From the NCBI GenBank assembly GCA_029465975.1, contig CM055728.1:298181-362180 (forward strand): 64,000 bases of DNA, written 5' to 3'. Made by a program: the position numbers and the translations under genes. This DNA is from Dallia pectoralis. Lineage: Eukaryota > Chordata > Actinopteri > Esociformes > Umbridae. Below the pieces are notes generated by a model. That model made no database searches. It was not told the origin of the DNA and worked only from the letters and a program-made list of their open reading frames with translations. Below are positions 39,701 through 51,700 of the stretch, piece by piece; within the stretch, counting starts at the first letter, position 1, and every line of letters starts with the position of its first letter.

Positions 39701-42700
39701 GGGTAGGACTCTCCAGGACAGTCCTTAATTGGTTCAGGTCTTATTTAGATGGGAGGAGTTACTTTGTCACCATAGGCAATTATGAATCTAATAATGTGGC
39801 TATGACATGTGGAATTCCCCAGGGATCAATTTTCGGACCACTTCTGTTCAATCTCTACATGCTACCTCTGGGCAAAATTTTACAGAACAACAACATTAAC
39901 TACCATAGTTATGCAGATGGTACTCAAATATATATGGCTCTCGAACCATCTGACTGCAGCTCTATTGACTCACTGTATCAATGTATAGAGCACATCAATG
40001 AATGGATGAACCAGAATTGTCTACAATTAAACCAAAATAAAACAGAGATTATTGTGATTGGCAACAAAAATAAAAGAACTAATATTAGGAAAGAACTTGA
40101 TTCTCGAGCCCTAAAAACCAGGGACCAAGTGTGTAATCTAGGTGTAATGATAGACTCAGATCTTACGTTCACCAGTCATATCAAAACGGTCACCAAAACA
40201 GCGTTCTATCATCTTAAAAATATAGCCATAATCAAGGACATGGTGCCGAAAAAAGACCAAGAGAGGCTTATCCATGCATTTATCTCCAGTAGGGTTGACT
40301 ACTGTAACGGGCTCTTAACTGGACTTCCCAAAAAGACTGTAAAACAGCTGCAGCTCATTCAGAATGCTGCTGCTAGAATGTTAACAAAAACTGAACACAT
40401 CACGCCAGTTCTTAAATCTTTGTACTGGCTTCCATTTAGTTACAGAATAGATTTTAAAGTTTTGCTAGTAGTCTATAAATCCCTGAACGGACTGGGCCCT
40501 GAATACATTTCTGATAAGCTTGAGGATTATAAACCAAGCAGGGCACTCAGATCACTGAACTCAGGACAGCTAGTGGAGCCCAGAGTCAAAACTAAACATG
40601 GTGAAGCTGCATTCAGCAGTTACGCTGCATGCAACTGGAATAAATTACCAGAAGATCTTAGACGTGCCCAAAATGTATACATTTTTAAACTTTATCACAC
40701 TGTTAAGTCTATTTTAATTATATTTTTATGCTTTTATTTGTTTTTATTCTGATGCATGGCATAAATGAAAACCTGTAATGTATACCTTTGGCCAGGGAGC
40801 AAAAAAACCTAGATGTTCTAGAGAAAGACTTCTTGGCCAGGTTCTAAAGACCTGGAAAGGTTCTAAAGACCTTTTGAATAAATAAGTAGGGCACAATTCC
40901 CCCCGCCGGACGCTACATTGGTGTGGGATTGGCAGAGGGCCATCGGAGAGGCGTGTCTCCGTGAGGGACTTTGGACAAGTGAACTGTGAGGACACGCTCT
41001 CCCGTTTGGTGGGGGTAATGTAGCGACCCTGGTGGTAATTTTGTAGATGGCTCTGCCCAGCGTTCTCCCACAGGGGAGCCTTAGGTTGCATATGCCGTCA
41101 CTTCAGCATTACAGATTGTTATAAAATGCATGTATTTTATTTATTTTTTATTTATTTTTATTCTGATAAAAGCATGTATTTTATCATTTTATTATTTTCC
41201 TCTGTAAAGCACATTGAATTGCTTCTGTATATGAATTGTGCTATATAAATAAACTTGCTTGCTACTACTACTCTACGATTTCAAATTGGAACGCCATTTT
41301 GTTGCATACGCTTAATGGTGGAATGGCGTAATGTAGATTCAAGTATGCTTCATTCAGCTAACAAGTTAATGTTTTAGGTTTAGAGCAATTGTAAAGAAAA
41401 TGCAGCTTCTTATGTTTTCCTATTTGGGACTATATGATTTTAATAATATGCCAACTAGATTACAGTGATTTCTTATGTATTCATTGGTTATTTTTGCATT
41501 TGCTGTATGCAGATTGGTAGAATGTTCACATACCAAACCACTGTGAGAGAGAGAATAAAATACATTCTACGGCGAGCCAGCAACCCAACGATTCCCACGG
41601 GTCCACTGCATCCAGCAGCCACCAAGGACCATACATTTAAGGATACAGATAAGATACACCAGGGGCCTCATTTATAAATGCTGCGTACGCACAAAAATAA
41701 TGCGCACGCCGCTCTCTACGCAATAGTTCGGATTTATAAAAAGCAAACTTGACGTGAAAATGTGCGGTCCTTCACGAACACTCTGACCGATGCGTACGGA
41801 CAGAAACGGGTGAAATGAGAAATGGCGACATCGTCGGCAGAAGGATGAAATACATGAAACTGTGTGAAAATGCAGAACATTGTGTGAAATAAATGGAATA
41901 TTTCCTGCCATTAATAATATGAAGGATTTACAAAGATGGGGCGGCAGTGGCTCAGTGGGCTCAATCGGAAGGTTGGTGGTTCGATCCCCGGTTCCTCCTG
42001 GGAAATTGTCGAGGTGTCCATGAGCAAGACACCTAACCCCAGCTGCTCCCGGTGAGCCTGCAGTCGCCTTGCATGGTAGACGCGGTCGTCAGTGTATGAA
42101 TGGGTGAATGAATGGGTGAATGTGACGCAGGATCTGTAAAGCGCTTTGGATAAAAGCGCTATATAAAAGCGCAGCATTTACCATTTACAAAGACATTCTT
42201 ACAATTAACAGCCTACACAAACAACTGTTTGATCAATCTGCAAAAACAAATCAAATATATAAAACAAGATATATATAAAACGACAACGTCAATTAAATGA
42301 ATATATATATTTCCAAAAAATTACTCTAATATGTTCTGTAATTATATTGTCATGTCGTGCCAGTTATCCGGGTTATGTCAGATGTGTTGGTATGTATTAT
42401 AGGTTTGTATCATAATTACATAAAGTTTCTGTACACTGCGGGTGAACGGGCAAATCAAAAAGTGCAATTTACAGTGCTGTCTGTGTTCCCAAATGTAATC
42501 GGAGAACCGAGTGAGAATAAAAATGCTTTTATAAATCGAAAACACTTTCATTCGATCAATGTCCCAATAATTAGTGATGCAGACATGTTGCTCATAATGT
42601 TGACATGGATCAACCCAACGTTACTTTTCCGTTTTTCCTCCGAGTTTGTCATGAGTCATGACGTTTCAATCAATGAATATTAATTTAGGGCGTTTCTTTG

Positions 42701-45700
42701 ACTATTTATGGGCAAATATGGGTGTGATATGAAGCCGCAAAAGCTGCGCCACATTTAGAGTTCATTGTGATTTATTAAGCGAAAACGGTGTAGGACGTGC
42801 GTGCGCACGGTTTGATAAACCCCAATATTTTTGTCCGTATGTACATCCTACGTTTCGTCCGTACGCCACTTCTGACGCAAATCGTAGACACAGTTTTATA
42901 AATGAGGCCCCAGATCTCTACACTATTACACACTGCCTAGGTAGTCAAGGGCGCCGTAAAGGGGTGGAAGGCTAGGACGATTCTAAGGGCCCAGGCTGAT
43001 TTAGGGCCCAGAAGAGCAGACCCCCTTTTTATTATTTATTTTCTCTTTTTTATACATACATTAAATGTGCTAGGGCCCCTCATGCACTAAATGTGTATTT
43101 TGTCCATTTTGACCATAGATTTAATATTTAAAAAAACAAATAATGTATTTACTGTTTCAGTCACACCCCCCACAATGGTTTATTCCACCTGCGCTGTCGG
43201 AGCTACGATCGCTAGTGTAGCGTGTAGCGTCTCTTGACTCTTGCTTATTGCACTTGCTATGATGCAGCGCAGACAGTGACACACGCAGGCATGTCACACC
43301 AAAAGTCAGGGCATCAAGAACGGAGAGAAAAGGGTTGTCTATCAATCGGAAGGTTGTTGGTTCGATCCCCGGTACCTCCACCTGTCGAGGTGTCCATGAG
43401 CAAGACACCTAACCCCAGCTGCTCCTGGTGAGCCTGCAGTCGCCTTGCATGGTAAACGCGGTCGTCAGTGTTTGAATGACTGAATTAATGGTGAATGTGA
43501 CGCAGGATCTGATCTTTTTGGATAAAAGCGCTATATAAAAGTGCAGCATTTACCATTTAAAACATGTTGCTCATAATGTTGACATGGATCAACCCAACGT
43601 TACTTTTCGTTTTCCTCCGAGTTTGTCATTCATGACGTTTCAATCAATGAATATTAATTTAGGGCGTTTCTTTGACTATTTATGGGCAAATATGGGTGTG
43701 ATATGAAGCCGCAAAAGCTGCGCCACATTTAGAGTTCATTGTGATTTATTAGCGAAACGGTGTAGGACGTGCGTGCGCACGGTTTGATAAACCCCAATAT
43801 TTTTGTCCGTATGTACATCCTACGTTTCGTCCGTACGCCACTTCTGACGCAAATCGTAGACACAGTTTTATAAATGAGGCCCCAGATCTCTACACTATTA
43901 CACACTGCCTAGGTAGTCAAGGGCGCCGTAAAGGGGTGGAAGGCTAGGACGATTCTAAGGGCCCAGGCTGATTTAGGGCCCAGAAGAGCAGACCCCCTTT
44001 TTATTATTTATTTTCTCTTTTTTATACATACATTAAATGTGCTAGGGCCCCTCATGCACTAAATGTGTATTTTGTCCATTTTGACCATAGATTTAATATT
44101 TAAAAAAACAAATAATGTATTTACTGTTTCAGTCACACCCCCCACAATGGTTTATTCCACCTGCGCTGTCGGAGCTACGATCGCTAGTGTAGCGTGTAGC
44201 GTCTCTTGACTCTTGCTTATTGCACTTGCTATGATGCAGCGCAGACAGTGACACACGCAGGCATGTCACACCAAAAGTCAGGGCATCAAGAACGGAGAGA
44301 AAAGGGTTGTCTATCAATCGGAAGGTTGTTGGTTCGATCCCCGGTACCTCCACCTGTCGAGGTGTCCATGAGCAAGACACCTAACCCCAGCTGCTCCTGG
44401 TGAGCCTGCAGTCGCCTTGCATGGTAAACGCGGTCGTCAGTGTTTGAATGACTGAATTAATGGTGAATGTGACGCAGGATCTGATCTTTTTGGATAAAAG
44501 CGCTATATAAAAGTGCAGCATTTACCATTTAAAGAGAAAACAGAGAACGTTGAAGTCGACAGTATGTCACACAGTTTTTCAAAAACAAAGGTAGCTTACC
44601 CTATTCCTGTATTCCAAAACATTCAGAGTTACTTATTTTTGTTTCTACATGACCTGCTTTTATCTAGCCAGCCTATAGCTTAGTAAAATAACTACTGAAT
44701 TATGATTTATATCCAACAATAATAACATCTCTGCTGTCTCCGGGTTATCATGTCTCATGCGAATAAAGCTGGTGAAAGTGCGTTTCCATCAAACGGCTTT
44801 AAAGCGAATAAAAACCTGTCCGTAATGACGTCACATGCTGTTTTGCGATCAAAATGGAATATCGAATTGATTTTGAGACATTTTAAGGAGTTTCTATTCA
44901 TTTTCGCACTGAATCGCACAACATTCAAGCTAACTTTTGCGAATAAAGTTTTGCTAGACAAAATGGATTGCGCCATGATCTACTAACACATGATTCATAT
45001 TGCACAAGTAGTAATAGTGCTTATGTGACAGCTGATAGCGACGAGTCCGACACATCAAGCTATAATAAGAAAACAACGAAGCTAGTTTTATTCCAGGACT
45101 GATTTAATTTTGGGTTAGTTCTAGCTGATGTTTCCTGATCTTTAGACATTTTAATTATGCAATGTGCTAAGTATCTTTTTTAAAGTATACTGGGCATGTT
45201 TATTGGGGTAAATCTGTAAAAAATTTAGGGGGCCCAGAAATTTTGGTTTCCATAGGGCCCAGAATTTCTGGCGGCACCCCTGTGGGTAGTAGTTTCAACA
45301 AGGCATTTTAGATGAGCAAAACACAAAAGAACTGAGACACTTGACCACACTGACATATTTTCTTTAAATTGACTGACTGTTTGAATTTCATTTTTGTAAT
45401 TTCTCATTGTCGTTGTAGTTTTTGTCTGATTGTGGAAATGCAAAATAAATGCTTTGGTACTGCTTTAAATATCAAACAGTGGTCACAGCCAATTCACTCC
45501 AAGATCCAAACCTAAACCTGAACTTAATATCTGAAGCTAAACCTGAATCTAAACCTAGTCCAAATTACGATTCTCCTTAATGTTTAAGACAGATAGGCTA
45601 CATTGACTTCAACCCAAGTGTATGTAAACGTCAGATTACCAACTACCAGTAGTTCCAGGACCATGTGACAGGAACAAACTCCAGGCCAGATTTAGGCATT

Positions 45701-48700
45701 ACCTGATCAACCCAAACCTCAGGATGGAGGTCTGCTGATGTCCGAACTAAGTGAGCATAGCAAGCCCTCTGACCTGCAGTGGAGGAAGTTGTTGACCGGG
45801 ATGTACTGGGTGAAGGACCTCGGATCCAGGCTACGGCTTATCTCCACATTCTCCCCTGCTATGAGGCGCACGCAGGCCCGGTTCTCCTCCTCAAACACCT
45901 GCCACTGCAGCGAGGAGCACAGCAGCAGGAGGTGGTCGTCTAGACACATGGCGAATAAAAATGTCTATTGTAATCACTTATATAGGAGTTGCAGACTGAT
46001 GATGTTGATGAACGTATGAAGGAATTACGCTACACTCAACATTATTCATTTGCATGGAGAACTTCCTCAGATTTGGGCAATGTGGGAAATTGGATGTAGG
46101 AAGACAGAGAGACTCACAAAAGATGAAAGAGGGAGCAGGACGCATGGCAAAATCCGGCAGGTAAAGCCACTTAATGAGGTTGGAGGTCAACGCCTGGCTG
46201 GAGGTCCTCCATGGGTAATCTAGGTGAGATTAAGAGGTTAATACAGCCTGACTGGAGGTCCTCCATGGGTAATCTAGGTGAGATTAAGAGGTAAATACAG
46301 CCTGACTGGAGGTCCTCCATGGGTAATCTAGGTGAGATTAAGAGGTTAATACAGCCTGACTGGAGGTCCTCCATGGGTAATCTAGGTGAGATTAAGAGGT
46401 AAATACAGCCTGACTGGAGGTCCTCCATGGGTAATCTAGGTGAGATTAAGAGGTAAATACAGCCTGACTGGAGGTCCTCCATGGGTAATCTAGGTGAGAT
46501 TAAGAGGTTAATACAGCCTGACTGGAGGTCCTCCATGGGTAATCTAGGTGAGATTAAGAGGTTAATACAGCCTGACTGGAGGTCCTCCATGGGTAATCTA
46601 GGTGAGATTAAGAGGTTAATACAGCCTGACTGGAGGTCCTCCATGGGTAATCTAGGTGAGATTAAGAGGTAAATACAGCCTGACTGGAGGTCCTCCATGG
46701 GTAATCTAGGTGAGATTAAGAGGTTAATACAGCCTGACTGGAGGTCCTCCATGGGTAATCTAGGTGAGATTAAGAGGTTAATACAGCCTGACTGGAGGTC
46801 CTCCATGGGTAATCTAGGTGAGATTAAGAGGTAAATACAGCCTGACTGGAGGTCCTCCATGGGTAATCTAGGTGAGATTAAGAGGTAAATACAGCCTGAC
46901 TGGAGGTCCTCCATGGGTAATCTAGGTGAGATTAAGAGGTTAATACAGCCTGACTGGAGGTCCTCCATGGGTAATCTAGGTGAGATTAAGAGGTTAATAC
47001 AGCCTGACTGGAGGTCCTCCATGGGTAATCTAGGTGAGATTAAGAGGTTAATACAGCCTCACTGGAGGTCCTCCATGGGTAATCTAGGTAAGATTAAGAG
47101 GTTAAAACAGCCTGGCTCGTATTCACAAGGAGTCTTAAGAGTGTCGATCTGTTTAGCCTAGATGAACTGTAACAGTGTATGAACATGTTCTGGCACTCCT
47201 AAAGTGTGTGACATATATGGTCTGGTAGTTCCTAAAGTGTGTGACATATACGGTCTGGTAGTTCCTAAAGTGTGTGACAGATGTGGTCTGGTAGTTCCTA
47301 AAGTGTGTGACATATATGGTCTGGAGGTTCCTAAAGTGTGTGACATATATGGTCTGGATGTTCCTAAAGTATGTGACATATATGGTCTGGAGGTTCCAAA
47401 TATGTATGACATATGGTCTGATAGTTCCTAAAGTATGTGACATATATGGTCTGGAGGTTCCAAATATGTATGACATATATGGTCTGATAGTTCCTAAAGT
47501 GTGTGACATATATGGTCTGGTAGTTCCTAAAGTGTGTGACATATATGGTCTGGAGGTTCCTAAAGTGTGTGACATATATGGTCTGGTAGTTCCTAAAGTG
47601 TGTGACATATATGGTCTGGAGGTTCCTAAAGTGTGTGACATATATGGTCTGGTAGTTCCTAAAGTGTGTGACATATATGGTCTGGAGGTTCCTAAAGTGT
47701 GTGACATATATGGTCTCATAGTTCCTAAAGTGTGTGACATATATGGTCTGGAGGTTCCTAAAGTGTGTGACATATATGGTCTGGTAGTTCCTAAAGTGTG
47801 TGACATATATGGTCTGGAGGTTCCTAAAGTGTGTGACATATATGGTCTGGAGGTTCCTAAAGTGTGTGACATATATGGTCTGGTAGTTCCTAAAGTGTGT
47901 GACATATATGGTCTGGAGGTTCCTAAAGTGTGTGACATATATGGTCTGGAGGTTCCTAAAGTGTGTGACATATATGGTCTGGTAGCTCCTAAAGTGTGTG
48001 ACATATATGGTCTGGTAGTTTCTAAAGTGTGTGACATATATGGTCTGGTAGTTCCTAAAGTGTGTGACATATATGGTCTGGAGGTTCCTAAAGTGTGTGA
48101 CATATATGGTCTGGAGGTTCCTAAAGTGTGTGACATATATGGTCTGGTAGTTCCTAAAGTGTGTGACATATATGGTCTGGAGGTTCCTAAAGTGTGTGAC
48201 ATATATGGTTCCTAAAGTGTGTGACACATATATGGTCAGGAGGTTCCTAAAGTGTGTGACATATATGGTCTGGTAGTTCCTAAAGTGTGTGACATATATT
48301 GTCTGGAGGTTCCTAAAGTGTGTGACATATATGGTTCCTAAAGTGTGTGACACATATATGGTCAGGAGGTTCCTAAAGTGTGTGACATATATGGTCTAGT
48401 AGTTTGAAAACCCTTGGTGCAGAAGACATTTTCCATAGAACTGTTCTTACCAACACAGAGCGCAGGAGGGATGCCGATACAGACCAGGTACTGTAGAACC
48501 ATGAGGCCTGCAGTGAAACAGCAGTACTTAGGCCACACCTCCCCAATGGACTTCCTGCGTCGCCGTGACAGAACAGCCACCAGTGCAACGGAGTGTAGCA
48601 ACGCATAAAAATCCATCCGCTGGCCAATCACATTGACTGCCACCACAAAACACACCTGATGTAGAGGAGGAGGGGCTGTTATGATAAAATGATACCACAG

Positions 48701-51700
48701 AAATAACAAAACACACCTGATGTATAGGAGGAGGGGGTGTTATGATAAAATGGTACCACAGAAATAACAAAACACACCTGATGTAGAGGAGGGGCTGTTA
48801 TGATAAAATGATACCACAGAAATAACAAAACACACCTGATGTATAGGAGGAGGGGGTGTTATGATAAAATGGTACCACAGAAATAACAAAACACACCTGA
48901 TGTAGAGGAGGGGCTGTTATGATAAAATGATACCACAGAAATAACAAAACACACCTGATGTAGAGGAGGGGCTGTTATGATAAAATGATAGCACAGAAAT
49001 AACAAAACACATCTGCTGTAGAGGAGGAGGGGCCGTTATGATAAAATGATACCACAGAAATAACAAAACACACCTGATGTAGAAGAGGAAGGGCTGTTAT
49101 GATAAAATTATACCACAGAAATAACAAAACACACCTGATGTATAGGAGGGGCTGTTATGATAAAATGATACCACAGAAATAACAAAACACACCTGATGTA
49201 GAGGATGATGGGCTGTTATGATAAAATGATACTACAGAAATAACAAAACACATCTGTTGTAGAGGAGGGGCTGTTATGAAAAAATGATACCACAGAAATA
49301 ACAAAACACACCTGATGTAGAGGAGGAGGGGCTGTTATGATAAAATGATACCACAGAAAAAACAAAACACATCTGCTGTAGAGGAGGAGGGGCTTTTATG
49401 ATAAAATGATACTACAGAAATAACAAAATACACCTGATGTAGAGGAGGAGGGGCTTTTATGATAAAATGATACCACAGAAATAACGAAATACACCTGATG
49501 TAAAGGAGGAGGGGCTGTTATGATAAAATGATACCACAGAAATAACAAAACACACCTGATGTAGAAGAGGAAGGGCTGTTATGATAAAATGATACCACAG
49601 AAATAACAAAACACACCTGATGTAGAAGAGGAAGGGCTGTTATGATAAAATGGTACCACAGAAATAACAAAACACACCTGATGTAGAGTAGGGGATGTTA
49701 TGATAAAATGATACCACAGAAATAACAAAACACACCTGATGTAGAGGATGATGGGCTGTTATGATAAAATGATACCACAGAAATAACTAAACACATCTGC
49801 TGTAGAGGAGGAGGGGCTGTTATGATAAAATGATACCACAGAAATAACAAAACACACCTGATGTAGAGGAGGAGGGGCTGTTATGATAAAATGATACCAC
49901 AGAAATAACAAAACACACCTGATGTAGAAGAGCAAGGGCTGTTATGATAAAATGATACCACAGAAATAACAAAACACACCTGATGTAGAAGAGGAAGGGC
50001 TGTTATGATAAAATGATACCACAGAAATAACAAAACACACATGATGTAGAGGATGATGGGCTGTTATGATAAAATGATACCACAGAAATAACAAAACACA
50101 TCTGCTGTAGAGGAGGGGCTGTTATGAAAAAATGATACCACAGAAATAACAAAACACACCTGATGTAGAGGAGGAGGGGCTGTTATGATAAAATGATACC
50201 ACAGAAAAAACAAAACACATCTGCTGTAGAGGAGGAGGGGCTTTTATGATAAAATGATACTACAGAAATAACAAAATACACCTGATGTAGAGGAGGAGGG
50301 GCTTTTATGATAAAATGATACCACAGAAATAACGAAATACACCTGATGTAAAGGAGGAGGGGCTGTTATGATAAAATGATACCACAGAAATAACAAAACA
50401 CACCTGATGTAGAAGAGGAAGGGCTGTTATGATAAAATGATACCACAGAAATAACAAAACACACCTGATGTAGAAGAGGAAGGGCTGTTATGATAAAATG
50501 GTACCACAGAAATAACAAAACACACCTGATGTAGAGTAGGGGATGTTATGATAAAATGATACCACAGAAATAACAAAACACACCTGATGTAGAGGATGAT
50601 GGGCTGTTATGATAAAATGATACCACAGAAATAACTAAACACATCTGCTGTAGAGGAGGAGGGGCTGTTATGATAAAATGATACCACAGAAATAACAAAA
50701 CACACCTGATGTAGAGGAGGAGGGGCTGTTATGATAAAATGATACCACAGAAATAACAAAACACACCTGATGTAGAAGAGCAAGGGCTGTTATGATAAAA
50801 TGATACCACAGAAATAACAAAACACACCTGATGTAGAAGAGGAAGGGCTGTTATGATAAAATGATACCACAGAAATAACAAAACACACATGATGTAGGAA
50901 GAGGGGCTGTTATATCTTTTATTACATAAGATACCGTAATTCGGAACAAAGGCGAGCAACATTACGCAGAAAAAATATATAAAGCAAGAATATTACTAAT
51001 AGTAGCAACAGATAAAGGAATATATGTTCATACAATAACAATTATTCTTGTTCCGAGAAATGAAGGTTTCATGCGAGAATCGAACAAGACTCTTTCTATC
51101 CTGGTAATTACTCTACCTTATATCTACACGAACAACAATGTAGGTTATTTAAGGTCTTGTACAAATCTCAAATGAAAGCTACAATAGAATACACATTTGC
51201 AGCACCAATAACTGGTTGTAGCTACTTTACCTCGAGACCAAACTTGTAGTAGAAGTAGTTGATGAAGTACTTGATACATGGCAGGATGCCTTGGTCCAGA
51301 TGCTGCCGTGTGATGTTCTGAAAGACCACGCTGAAGGTGGGGGCCTTTAAGTCATTGGAGAGACGGTAGTAGAGCTGGTGTCTATGGACCGTCACCTCAA
51401 ACACCAGCAACCCCAACACCATCAGATGATTCTGACAACAAACACCAGCAACCCCAACACCATCAGATGATTCTGACATCAAAAATAAGCAACCCCAACA
51501 CCATCAGATATAATGTCAACAAACATAAGCAACCCCAACACCATCAGATGATTCTGACATCAAACACAAGCAACCCCAACACCATCAGATGATTCTGACA
51601 TCAAACACAAGCAACCCCAACACCATCAGATGATTCTGACAACAAACACCAGCAACCCCAACACCATCAGATGATTCTGACATCAAACACAAGCAGCAAC

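Larger units (their letters stand above)
42583..44533. repeat. Tandem segmental duplication, about 975 bp twice
   Basis: 42583-43561 is repeated at 43562-44533 with only a few small deletions in the second copy. The unit includes the right end of the inverted-repeat element, the left end of the hAT-like element and a SINE fragment. The two copies share identical 83-codon open frames 972 bases apart. Confidence 0.95.
42946..45282. mobile_element. hAT-like DNA transposon with 8-bp target duplication
   Basis: The left end is CAAGGGCGCC and the right end, on the minus strand, CAGGGGTGCCG, followed inside by GGGCCC-rich subterminal sequence on both sides. The flanks are taggtagt (42938-42945) and tgggtagt (45283-45290), a 7/8 match, as expected for hAT. 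No transposase is recognisable. Enlarged by a SINE fragment and by the tandem duplication at 42583-44533. Confidence 0.75.

Noticed and set aside
43157..44380. Two identical 83-codon frames (MSCSWTPRQVEVPGIEPTTF)
   Set aside because: They are antisense readings through duplicated SINE and transposon sequence, not genes.
46171..47022. 283-codon frame MEDLQSGCINLLISPRLP repeats
   Set aside because: The period of 54 keeps it open, but the piezo frame in the same sequence (DYPWR) is the one supported by homology and phase.
47153..48353. Open frames on both strands (MSHTLGTSRPY and VCDIYGLVVPK types)
   Set aside because: Another 33-bp array with no stops; intronic between W9 and W10.
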